Source of the DNA: Wuchereria bancrofti
Lineage: Eukaryota; Nematoda; Chromadorea; Rhabditida; Onchocercidae
DNA: 64,000 nucleotides
Assembly: GCA_005281725.1 (NCBI GenBank)
Contig: SSBO01000003.1
Location: 6,696,495-6,760,494, forward strand
Reading direction: 5' to 3'
In this document: one piece after another, positions 37,785 through 50,800 of the stretch
Numbering within the stretch: the stretch's first letter is position 1
How the letters are laid out: each line of letters begins with the position of its first letter
Notes under the pieces: generated by a model
What the model was told of the DNA's origin: nothing
Database searches by the model: none
The model's input: only the letters and a program-made list of their open reading frames with translations
Position numbers and translations under genes: made by a program

Positions 37785-40700
37785 ATGGTGGTTAATTTAT
37801 TAAAAGTTCTAGTATTTCTGGGCGCTATTGCACCGTTGTCCAGTGAAATAGCGCACTGGGAATCACTAAATATTGGAATTATCAGACAGAAAGAGTTGCT
37901 TCGCCTATCATCAACAATACTGGTGTGTTTCTATGAATTTTGCACAAATTCTAATAAAGGCTAATTCCAATAAATGTAATTAATTCATTAAGATTCATAT
38001 AAAAAAGTGAAAAAAAAAATGGATTCTGAGCAGTCTGCGCCGCGTTGAATACGTTGAATACTGTGCACACTTGGTAAACTGTTATACTGGTGCCAAAATT
38101 AGCGATTCTTTAACGAACGAATCGTAGTTTGGATCCGGTTAAATTGTCGTGTGCTGATGTTATGTTTCGTCCCATGACTTTCTGCTCTTACCATTATGTT
38201 AGCCTGCGTGATTCAGTGGTATATTTGTATTTCTTATTGAGAAAATTACTTATTTTAATAGGTCTGCTAATAATTGATTGCTCCAGTAAATTACTACCAC
38301 CCATTATATATATCATGTTTAATGATATATATAATCCAGTAGTGATACATACAAAATTTCAAAATTGTAGGATGGTTTACGATCCGCTGTTATGAAAATG
38401 CAATCACTCATAAATATATGGTATCTTCCGGAAAACGATAGACTGAGCGCTAAAAGTTTAACATCATGTGTCTCACACTGGTATCCACCAATTGGCGAAT
38501 GCTTTATGGAGACTTTACACAGCTGGAAAACATTAAACGCACTTAATATCACAAAAGATATCAACTTGAAATTTTATGGTGTTAACTTTTTACTTTTTTT
38601 ACAGGTTATTCATTTTATGCTCTTTTTCTCTAGAAAACCATAAGGTAATAATATCCATTGCTCTAGGATCATATCAATTTCCCTTTTTCAAGGTGGATCA
38701 TCAGAAATGTAATGCAGACAATGGTTTGCTTGCTGCAGCTGCGCCTTGTATTCTTATCGATAATAATCGGTAAAATTTTTGCTCATTTCAAGTAACAGTA
38801 AACATTGGAATACCTCAGTAATTTATTTACAAGTTGGTAAGTAAAGCTAAAATTGAAAAATGGGAAGGTAGTTGAATACTGTGTCCTCTCCCGCATGATA
38901 GGTGATCGTGACCGGAGTGTTACCGGATCAGCATTAGAAGAGGTGCTATTTACCATGATGACTAAATGTCAAATTATATCACTATAACACTACAATGTGC
39001 GATCAGCTAGTCCAGCAGCTGCCCGATTGATGTTATGTCCAGTGAATCATCATCGATGGAACTCTTTTCATGCCATTGTTGACCTGTTTCGTCATGAAAT
39101 AATGCACGCCTTGGTTAGCTTTCCTTTGCTGATATTATGAAGTTAGAGGAAAATTAGCCTTGTCTAATGTGAAATATTTCATCGCTGGACAACACATTTC
39201 TTCAAACAGTAAAAAATGACTCGAAATTTGGTCATTAACATCGGAAAAGATATACTGCAATACATTGTGTGTCGGTGAAATTTTGATGTTGAAAATGCTC
39301 CTTTCGTTGTTATATTAATCATTGTTGAGATTTTTAATTAAATCTGATAATTTGCAGGGTTTTGGCTTAATAACCCCTGGAGAAAGTTTATCTTCCACTC
39401 CAGCGAAAAGAAAATTCCTTTGGACTGATGAATCGTCTAATCAGCATGTAACCGCAACCTACATGGATTTTCAGGACGATGCGGTGGTAATCATTGTTTT
39501 AAAACTTCCTGAACCAATATTCTATTTTAAGCTATCGTTGGAGAACAGTAATTATGGTATTCCTTAGAAACCGAAAGAGAAAAGAATGTGTGTGGCAATT
39601 CTCTTTTAAAATTCCTTTCATCCTTCAAAAGTTTAAATCTTTTCTCAAATTAATGAACTAAAGAAATTAAAATCTTAAAATTTTAAAAAAGAAATTGAAA
39701 TCATAATGCATCTTCATACTTCGCAAATCTCAGTGGTAGATGTGGTTACTGAATTCTTTCCGAAAATCTTCAGGAAACTACTGGAAAGGCATATTGCTTG
39801 GAATTTCTATAAGTCTTTCTCTGAAGAAAAAAGACGCTAATTTCTATGTAACTTAAAACCCTTAATTAACCTTTAAAGTTGATTCATAGGAATTTATTCT
39901 CTTTGAATTGACAAATCTAAGTGGATACATATTTGAAGATGAAATAGCAAGTTTTTATAACTGCATTTCATTCAATTAATTTGGGCATTTTTCGTTATGT
40001 TGGTGAGATGAGAAGTGAATAACTTTAGATCGAAGCAAGAAAACATTTGGGTTGTCAGAATTTGCATGGAATTGAAGCAGATGGTGACGATAAAATACAT
40101 CTCAGTGAATACATTTATGGTGTAAGATTTTTGACTATTATTAACTGATGTCGTAATCATCAAATTAATGATGATAATAACAATATGTTAGCGTAGAAAT
40201 CGTAGTTCACTGAACTTTGACCCATAATTAATGTGAATTGGAAAATGTTATTGTGCTAGCATTAAATGGTGTACAAATTTTGAAAAATAAGTGCAAAAAA
40301 CACTGCTGTATGTGTATTTTCATTACAGTGATCATGAAATTTCTATTGGCCATTGCGAATGGAATTTCCCTTTTTCATAAAAATAATTGCAAAAAAACTT
40401 TTGCAATTAATATTTTCAAACACTGAAAGAAATTCCTTCAATTTATGATATAAGCTATATGTTTCAATTTGGGACAATACTGATAGCATATACTCAAATT
40501 TACCACTTTTTTTATTTTTCAGTTTCTTTATCCAATAACGAATTAATTTCTTTATATCAAGCCAAGTGTTGAATACAAAAGCGGAAATTTCCATCTCATG
40601 AAAATTAATTATTCTAAATCAGTTCCATTTACTAATTTCTATAGAAATAAAGCGAAAAAATAAACGATTCAAATCGTCCTTTACATTATTCAAAATTGAT

Positions 40701-43692
40701 ATTATCAGATAAACAATTTCATTGAATATTATCATTAATGCCATTTCGTTTTAGCTTTGAAAGTAAATGATTTAATGAGAACTCGCACTTAATTAAGGAT
40801 GAACTGATGACACCGGTGTTAGCAAATGGAAGGAATTATTTAACTAAAATTTCCGCTTCCATCCTTGAAGCAACGAAAGATGGAGAAAAGTAAATATTTA
40901 AGTTTTAATCCAGTGTCAAAATCGATACTATCTCACTAGAAAATGGTTAACTAAATTTTTTTTTTTCAAAAACAATAAATAACAAAAGTTAATGTATCTA
41001 AATTATGCAGTGGCGTTGCAAACTTGGATGACAGCTGAATTCCTATTTTATCAGATATTTTTACAACAAATCAGATAAGATCTTCTGCGATAGACAGATA
41101 ACTCTTCTGATATAAATTTTTACTCTTCTGAGTAAAATTGGTATGAAATTTAAAAGCATAATGGAAAATGTAAAATATCATTCATAAGGACTGTCGCTAA
41201 TTATGAGGTTTTATGTGTTATCACTTATCGTATTTGAGACAGTGGTACAAAACAAACGAGAGTTTGGTTCAGGCTGAAACCAAAGCATATTGGTACGGAC
41301 GTAATTGGGGATGTATATTCGCTGAGAGGAGCTGCTATGAATATATTATCAGTCGTCTTTCACATCGGTATCATTCAAGTATTTTTTGAAGTTTATAATA
41401 TGAAAATTCAAATCAGAAATTTGATTGATATCTATCAATCGTCCATTTGTACTTGTGCGGAGGTACGTTATGAAATCCGTACCAATATGCTTAACGTAAA
41501 AAATTTTCACAATAAATATTCAAATTCAAAGTGATCATTCTTGACATGATATTTCTAACACAAACAAATGAAATTAGTTGATTAACAGAAACTTTCCATT
41601 ATAATTGTTTGCATTATTATCGTAACTTTTATCAGTAATTTAAAACTCTGTTCTCCACGTTTTTCCAATCGGAAATTTCTTTATTTTCTCAAAAAATTTC
41701 CCAAAATTTGAAACTATCAATATGAAAACGGTAGTCCTTAAATAAACATTCTCTTACCAATTTCTTCATCGTTACTCATTAATTTTCAGAGTTCTTTTCA
41801 GAAATACGACTTTTCCGTTTTGCGATGCAATCGATTTATTGAAATCACAGTACTTGAAAACAAAATATGTAAGCGTTTTTTTGATGTGCATAAATCATCG
41901 AAAATTAAAATTTCATATGTATCTAAGTAATAATTCTGTCCTACAAACTAAAGTATCACTCATTAGAAACTATCATTTACTTTTGCTTAAAGTATGATGA
42001 CAAAATAAAACGTCACAACTGTTTACTCAACTGTAGTAGTAATAGATATGAAGATATGTTTACACTTGAAAAACCGGAACCTATGCAGATGGCAAATGGT
42101 TACTTATTGATGAAAAAAAAAAATGGGAGAGGATTATCGGTAAATATGCATACGATATTACATGTTTTTGACGTTCATATGACGACAGTTATTCACATGA
42201 CAATAGTTGAAACTGTAGAAGGTGGCAGTGCAAAAAAAGCCGAAGCACGTGAATTGCGAAAATTTTGGATAACAAGCGGAAGAGGTTGAGCAATCCATCT
42301 ACGCCAGATGTGATCCATAATGTGCTGAAAAACAAAATCAACACTAACACTACCTGCACAAAGCATAGAATTATTATTATTTATGGGTCACAAGGATCAA
42401 AAAATATATATTGTTTTTTGTGATATCTAATCTAATTCTATGTTGACATTTATATCATACATATACTGTAAGAAATTCATTTCATTTCAATGGACTTTTC
42501 TAAAAATTTCTTGTAAGTGAAATGAAATTTATAACAATGATGATGAAATGTGGCATTTATTCAGCAATATAACAATTTGAATTGCTTGTAGTCATTGTTG
42601 TCATCAGACAAACAGTGATTAGTATTTGCCGTTTTAAAATACTCTCACTGATATGATATTGAGGCCATATGAAGGGATAGATGGATATTGTGTTGTTTCT
42701 ACGATGAGTTATATTAATTAACTGCAAGAGGAGAGTGATTCAGGATAGAAGTTAATTATCTGCTAATCGAATATTTCATCTGAGGTTATTAAATATTGCT
42801 AATAAGTAGCAGAGAGTAATCAACCTTACATTAAATAATTGATGATAAGAAGCAATTCGTTTTTGTTTTTTGTAGTAATGTAACAATTATTTGTGTAAGT
42901 ATACGAGTGAAAATAGAAGTAACGACAATTCAAAAATTTTGAAAGTTTTTAGGTTTGCTTCTCAAACAGTACAAAATCCACGATGGTACCAATGAGTTGC
43001 AACATACTTTCATATGTTCGTACTCCCAAGACAACATTCGGATTACGGGTATCCAATTTTCTGATTTGTAGTATTTAGTTATTTTCTAAATTTCAATATT
43101 TGAATTAACTTCCATATTAATATTAATCTACGAATCTCACTATTTGTGTGATAGTGAATTAAACGTAGAGATTATCATAAGATTGTAAAGGTTGCTAAGG
43201 TTCATCCATTGTTAACTGTGACAACTTACTCTTCCTTTATTACCTTTGTCTATTCATTTTTCACTACGATTTAGGCTCGAACATTAGCCCATCATTTCAA
43301 AATATTGTCAAAATCAAAGCTTCAAAATTTTTATGGCTCTGATGGCACTCATAGATATTGCCCATTCTTACAGGTGAGAGCTCTTGCAGAATTTTAAATT
43401 CTAAGATTTCTGCAAATAGAAGATAACATATCTCTCCTCCACTCATGTACTCGCATCCATTCTCTCGGTTTACTAAATGGATACTGAAGCAGTTAACATC
43501 CCTCCATCAACATTAATTCACTTCTCTGCTATTTAAAAATCCAACAGCAATTTCGGTATTTCAAGTCATATTACATATCCACATATTGATTACTATGTTA
43601 ATTTCATAGTGCAGGAGGTGCTATATGATCACATAGCAGGAATTCCTGATGATGCAGAAATTGTCGCCTGCGATTTCATCCATAAAATTTAG
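37785..43692 (+). CDS. Secreted leishmanolysin-like zinc metalloprotease (peptidase family M8)
   Basis: Thirteen exons are proposed: 37785-37924, 38128-38218, 38371-38578, 38634-38769, 39011-39113, 39358-39486, 40029-40121, 40780-40889, 41239-41367, 41790-41868, 42953-43048, 43275-43373 and 43615-43692, about 496 residues. A signal peptide (VVNLLKVLVFLGAIAPLSS) begins the protein. Family marks are RPAAARLMLCP, the zinc site HEIMH at residues 220-224 followed by ALGFG, ARKHLGCQNLHGIEADG, the third zinc His H303 in NSHLIKDELMTP with the Met-turn M310, YWYGRNWGCIF and YGSDGTHRYCPF. Human LMLN shows the same order. The protein stops soon after the CPF block, so most of the C-terminal Cys-rich region of LMLN is absent. 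The weakest points are the first donor (GGT then GTGTTT), the acceptor at 40779 (AATGAG) and the final exon. An alternative acceptor for exon 10 at 41801 would remove four residues. Confidence 0.85.
38303..38335. repeat. Perfect AT-rich hairpin in an intron of the M8 gene
   Basis: Arms ATTATATATATCAT and ATGATATATATAAT (14 bases) flank the loop GTTTA. It lies in the intron between exons 2 and 3. Low sequence complexity makes a chance origin plausible. Confidence 0.7.
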
Positions 43693-44802
43693 CCATAGAA
43701 TCTTCGATTTATGGTTTAATTCAAACTCGTAATAAAAATAATCAATGTAACACATCGACTTACACAATCATAGTCATGTGTTAAATAAATTACAAGGATC
43801 ATACTGCTCCCGTTTATTAAGGTTATGCCTTAGATGAAAGCTAAATGTATTCAAATTCGGATGGATCATATGTTTATTTAATAACACAGCAAATCACAAT
43901 CATTACTTAGGTATGGATAATCAAGACACTAATAGTTTTAGAAAAATGACGGAGTCGCTTAAATCAGAACAACAGATGCAAAGAATCAGAATATCCTCAC
44001 AAAAGAGAAAGTCTTGAGGATATTCTACATAATTACATTTATTTCACGTATCCAAAACTTATTATCAGCAAGCAATGATCCGTTTATGCACTAAAACTAA
44101 AATGCATCAATTAATACATGGTAAGACTGGCATCTATTGTAAAAGAAAAAGAAAAAATTGTGGAAATGGCGTTCGAGAAAGAGGTATTTTAAAATTAGCA
44201 AGTCAAAAGAGAGAAAATACGATAACTTTAAAATCATACAAAAATGTTCATGATTTAGTAATTCATCGATTAAACCAAGAACATGTAGTCCAGGAACTAA
44301 CCCATTCTCAAAAAATACCTAAATTCAGAAATGGCAGTAAACCTACCACGACTTCAATCACCGGTATTTAGCGATGATCCCAAATTGCAGAGCAGGTATT
44401 ATGATAGCAAGTTATTTGATATGATTTGAAAATGCACAATAGCTCAAAACTATTCCCGAGTTGTTTGAACAATTGATGGTCATCGCTAAATAACAATAAC
44501 TGAAAATGTGGCAAACTTTTTGATAGTGAAAAATTCCCAAGATATTACAAACCAGATATTACAACAAACCTTATCATTAGATTGAAGGAATCCCGAAATA
44601 TCACATGATGGATAATCTTTAATGCTGTAAACCTGATTAAAAGATTTAATTTAAAGATAATTTGTTACTTTGATTAATCAAAATATTTTTGTATAACGAA
44701 AGTACGCTCATTCCTTTAATGATTTTTTATCTCGGTTATTCCAACATCATCTAGATATAGCTTTTTAGTATAACAAATATATATATATATATATAACAGA
44801 GC
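43693..44802. other. Convergent intergenic region, M8 protease and PIG-G 3' ends
   Basis: AT-rich spacer with an (AT)n tract near 44777-44796. The open frame at 44075-44371 on the plus strand is Lys-rich and has no ATG-plus-splice context or family resemblance. If the M8 protease has further C-terminal exons they should lie here, but none was recognised. Confidence 0.45.
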
Positions 44803-47800
44803 TCATAAATCAAACTTATCATAAATGTAAATCAGAATGTTAACTACAGTGAGTAGCACAAGATGAGAAAATTCATATACAAATTTTGGAGCAAAAACAG
44901 ACCAAACAAAGAGGTGATAACGTTGAATATACAGAGATAACAAACACAATGACATATTGAGTTGCAACACAGAGGATATCCAGCAAAGCAGTGAATTTCG
45001 TTTATGTGACAGTGAAATCGATGTGACAGATTCTTCAACTAAATACTGCCACCAACCAAACGCTGTTAACAGTGGTCCAGAATAAGTGCTGAGTAAAATT
45101 TGTACAGCAATTTGTATTGGTTGATATGTTTCAACGCCAACAAATCCAACCGCAATGTCGACTGTTGAAAAATTATTCGAATTACCCTGTAAACTAGGAT
45201 CAAAATAACGTCTTAATGGTGTTGGAAATGCTACGGATCAAAACTTAATATCAAATCACATAGAATTGGATAATGAAAGCATCGTATATAGGATTCTACT
45301 AAGGAGTTCTGAAAAAAAATTATCTGCTTCTTTTCGCAACAAAAATCAACTCTTCTATTCTTATTTCACGCCTATCGGCCTGAATAGAAGTACGATGCTT
45401 TTGTCACCAATTTAACTAAAACATCAAGACTTGATCCATTAGCGCAATAAATCACAGGATAACCATCCATTTTACAATTTTATAGCCATTTTGAATCGTT
45501 ACCGGGTTAGTATTTTTCAATTGAACTTAAACTTTCTCACAAACTAAAACGTGTCTTACTGATTGACCCGAAACTTTTTCAGATTTGATCATTTTAAAAT
45601 ATAATTCTAACTGTCCCTGTTGTAATACAGATAAAACATACAATAGAACATACGTTCCAATAAATATACAACATAACATCACAATAAACTAAAGAAGTTA
45701 TGTGTGGAAAAAGAGACAAATACTTGCCAAATAAAAAAACGAAGAAAAGATAGCACGGATAATCAAAAATGGTGTCGCATCAATCCGTGCCAAGCAATAT
45801 CCCAGAAACAGCTGTAGAACAGCAAGTGGTAGATTATATGTTCGCATGATAAGCACTGCCCAAACGATTAAGCTTAGAAACAGATCTCGAAGTAATAGCA
45901 ATAGAAACACATTCAATATGAATACCATTAAAAATACAACCCTGTATAATGTGTAATGTGTATTCGAAATTTTCTTACACAAGAATTACAAATTTAATGA
46001 AAGAAAAAGTGGAAGTTGATTTTCAACCTCAAATCTTGCCTTATGAGGTATATAACAAAGCTAACAGTGAATTATTACAAAATCTACTAATACATTACCA
46101 AAATTATTGATTCAATGCTTCGCAAAAAAAAAAATCAAACTATCTTCCAAGCTATATTTTGAGCAGCTAATTTACTTATAGCAAAATGTTCAGTTTTTGT
46201 AATTCGAAAAATTAGAGCAACATGATACTCACCGAGATTTGTAATGATGCACCAAAAATGTTCCAAACAGAGTAACTAGTATCAAGAAACGTATAAGTTT
46301 TGGGTGACTTGTCCTTTTACCGTAATGTAAAATTAACAGAATACCAATCAATATCAGAGATAATGAACAAGAAATGAAACGCAAGTTGTTAAACTGTTTC
46401 CTGAAGTGAACAAAATTATTCTTCAGAAATCAGAAAAAAACTACAAATAAGAAAGATTGCTACTTAATATTTTCTGTTCTTTTTTCAGATGTTTGCTACT
46501 AGTGAAAGTTAAGTTAATAAGTTGGCTATCATCATGTAACTATCTTATGAATACTAAACATCAATGCACCCCGAAATTAATGATATATTTTCTATATAAT
46601 ACACAATGAAGAATATGAAGGACGATCTTTAACTTTCACTCTTAAAGAACTTTCACTTAAAACTCGATAATTTATATTCGAAAAATAAATCAAAATGTAA
46701 ATCATAACTTACAACAAAGATGCAATATCCGGCATATCGCTAGAACCACCAATGCTCGTAAAAATCTCGTAATAATTCAGCAAACCAACTTAAAAAAAAG
46801 GATTACACCGATTAAATCCGTGAAATTTTTATGGTATTGAATGTTGGATATAATACTATAACAAGTTCCCCTCCGCCGGAAACAGATTGTTAGTCGTTGA
46901 ATTATATGAAAATAAAATATTATTCAAAATTTCAAGAACGTTGAGATTTTCAAGTGTAATCATTTTTAAAAAGTATCGTGTATTATTCTATTTACAGTTA
47001 CATCAATGTTCCCCTTTCCAGGAGTTTGAAATGAAATTGAAGCTTCAAGAATAATTTGAGAATTGAAAAGTTTGGACGAAAATTAGAATCAGTTTACTTC
47101 TGTTGCTCTGACTAATATTTCTTTCCAAAATCCAACGTCGCCGATTTGATTCTGTGTAACCTCGACATAAACGGTGAATTATTAATAAAAATAATATTGT
47201 TATTATCTTCTGGGATTTCGCTGAATTATAGGAACGAATTCTAGAACAAAAAAGGAATGCTATAGTTCATATTATTTTCTATAACATAATAATGAAGATT
47301 GTTTGCTCAAGTTAAGAAACGATAATTTTGAAGCTTGTCTAGACAAAAAATTTCCTTTAATACATTCTTAATTACTTCGTAAATTTGATCACGTCAAAAA
47401 ATTTGCCACCATGTAAAAAAGTTTGATCTATGATATATGATCATAAGAACAAGAAATAAACTTGCCTTCTGTTATTATGGCTAAGCAACCAGATATGAAG
47501 TTCTTCCAGAAGCATAACAAAAAGGCAAGAAGCGAAAAAGAAATATCTGGAAAAATAGATGAATTAAAAGCTAAACCCGTTAACGAAGCGCGAACAATCG
47601 GTTATGTGGTGATTGTTCTTTGCATAACTACTAGATTTGACGCGATTGTTCGCATCAAATCTAGTAGTTATGCAAAGGATTTCTCCAGAAAAAATTTGAA
47701 AATATGGACTGATAATTCAGGTTCCAACTTGAGCATTAAGTCATGAGAATTATTTAAAAAGGTAAAATTGGATGTAACATTTTTATATCCAGTTTTTTTC

Positions 47801-50800
47801 GAAATTAAATCAAATCGGAAGATGACTCAATTTTTTCTTTCGATGAAAAAAGTTTTTTTTCGAGAAAAAAACTCAATTTACGAGTCCTGTTTAGTGGCAT
47901 TACTATTACATAATGGATGGACTTAAACCGCAAGAAAAGAACTTATAATATTGATAAAAAAAAATCTCACTAATCGCTCTACTCTTCTAATTATATGATT
48001 TAATCAGATAATAATAGAAAGGTCGATTAATAAAAGAAAGCTTACTGTAAGTCATGCTCTTCTTCTATCAAACTTGACGCAAACGGTGCGGCAAAATGTA
48101 ATAACTGGGCAAAAAAAGCTAAATTTGTTGAAAGATCACCATTTTGGAAAGCTGAAAATATTTTTTGAAATATGAATTTTATACATGAAAAATCTCTGAA
48201 CAATCATTTAATTTGATAACTGACTTATTGAAGAATCAGTGGGGTTTCATCTGATTTTATTTCTACAATAAACTCACCATAGATATCATATAAATATGTA
48301 GAACAAACCAAATAAGCAGAAATATATGACACCTGCAATAGAATTCATATCGTTGTCAAAAGCAAAAACTAAATCGCTAAATAAGGAAAGGAAAAGATAC
48401 GTGATGCATATTTTAATGTTTTTTTTTTTGTATTCATTTGATCTAAACAAGTTTGTCTACTCTTCGAAACAAAAAATCTCTCCAGTAGCTCGAAAAATAG
48501 ACTGCGCCTCTTAAACTACTTTGTTCTTTAATAAATGGAATGAATCAATTGGACAGTCTACACCAACTGTTTGTAAATGTCAGTAATCTATATAATCTAT
48601 AAAGTTTACAGAAGACAGCATAGGTAATTGGGTTTGTGAGTGGAAAACTTTTTGCTTTCTTCTTGTTTCAGGAATGGTCTAAGACTGATTAGTAAATGAA
48701 AATAAAGAAAGTACGACTAACTGACAGTTATTCATATAATGCATGATCTCATTTAAGCTTAAAAAAAACACATTAACGGGAGTTAATTCAAAAAACATAC
48801 AGTAAAAGAGAGACCAATAGCAATCACTATCTGTATAACATCGAAATTCGTTTTCCTATGTATAAGTTGTGATTGAATTTTGTGTAATTCCTCCAAACAT
48901 TCTCCAATCAATCCATCAACATTTACAGAAGCATTCATTGCACAATGTTTTTGCAAACTGTCATAAGAATTACTGATACAGTGGTTTAGCACATCTATAA
49001 ATATTATTATCAGTTTCACCACCTAAAAAATGAATAAAGGATAAACAATAAATCCTACCTAATTTTCATCATATCTTTTATGCATTAATAGTTTTCACAT
49101 CAACTTAACATTTTTTTATCTGCTTGTTGATATGGTTGTCAGGAATTTCTTCGAAAAAAGGTCAAAATTTTTGTAACAAAAGGACAATAACATCACTTAC
49201 TTGATGTTCTATACAACTTTCGAAATTGTTCGGCGTTTTGCAATACGAATAGTAATACTGAAAGATTTGACCTATCAGTGGTAATATAAGGTAAAAGAGT
49301 AACACCAAGACTTTCTTTCGGAATTGGAACATTGAAAAGAGTTGCCAATGTTGGAACAATATCGACTTGCTCAACTGATGTTACTGAAAATTAAAAATAT
49401 GAAACGTTGTCTGCTTCATTTCATCTTACAAGTTGAGGAGCTATAAATTAGTGATAAATGATATAAATCCAAAACCATCGTTATCAAAAAAAACCGTCAT
49501 CTCCGAAATGGGTTAGAAATCCTTAGGAAAATAGCATGCTTAATTATATAGGTGCTAAACTAAATTTCAAATTGAAAATAATAATTAAATGAAAATAACA
49601 TTTTCCAGTTATAAACGATATATTCATTAGTGGTGCTAATTACTATCATTTTTATTTGTTCAAATATATTTATCGAACCTACGTCAATGATAACATACAT
49701 TAAAAAGAAATATAGATAATTCTCGCTAACACCTTAGCTTGAAGAAAATCTGTACTATTAATTGATAAAATTAAAGTTGAAAAATTACCATAAAACGTTT
49801 CGTTGCTAGTACGTCGTTTCCTTCCATCAACATAAACAATGGGTACATGGGTTTCTAATTCTGAAGAACCACCATGACTTCCACCTTCCGTCATTCCATG
49901 ATCACCAAATACAATTATGGAAAAGTTCGTGCCATATATCTGAATTATGCAAGATCAATATATTTATTCATCAGCTTCTTTCTCCTAACAATTTAAACTT
50001 GTAAATTCAATTAATCAATATGTCATTTTTTAAATTAATGATCTCTCTCTGTTATCTCTAAATGTAACTGTGAATTAGTTGTGAAATAAGAACAGGGAGA
50101 AGCTATATGCTGTACATGTTGCATATAAAAGAATGAGATATACTTTTCCAAGTTTCAATTCTGTCTGTTCTACTGTTCTAACACATTTGCATCATACTTT
50201 GTGGAGTTTTTCGTAAATTTCTTTGATAATGGAGTCCATTTCAATAAGTTTATTATTCAGCTCACTGTGAGTGCCACCCAGAGAATGTCCTAAAATCGCA
50301 ATTTCAATAACTTATACTTTTACATTAGACTTGTATTGAAAATCCATTGTTTAAAAAACATAATGCCTTCAATCATTTAAGAAAACCATTGCAAGGTCGT
50401 CAGTATGTTTCATATCGGAAGTTTTGATAGCTTCAAGAATGAGTGACATGCTTCCTTAAATTGTTTTAATGTACAAATAGACCAGTTTGAAACATATATC
50501 TAAACTTAAGTTTTTTTCACTCTGACCTATATGATCAAGTCCCAAGTAATGCAGAATCATCACATCCCACGTATCCGCAGCACCATTCTCAAGCCGTGAA
50601 CGCATACAGAATGTTACATTATCATCAACCTACAAAACGTTTCAAATAAGTTAATTCAACAGTAATAGTTTATAAATTTCGAGGAGCAATTAAAAAGCCC
50701 TCTTTCGACACTACCGTCAGGGACAGAATATAAGGCGTTAAACTTCATTTTACATCTTATGGACTGGTTCTTTATTTCTTGTATCCAAATCAGAAGACAG

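Noticed and set aside
42056..42289. Open frame in the M8 protease region, starting MFTLEKPEPMQMANG
   Set aside because: No acceptor fits its phase from the preceding exon, and the exon at 42953 continues the family alignment directly. It lies in an intron.
46863..46878. A 16-base match (AACAAGTTCCCCTCCG) between this site and 58211-58226
   Set aside because: One match of this length in 64 kb is close to chance expectation, and the flanks are not similar.
47462..47746. Plus-strand open frame over the hairpin
   Set aside because: Lys-rich, no ATG context, no family resemblance, and it lies inside a minus-strand gene. The frame is an accident of the inverted repeat and AT-rich sequence.
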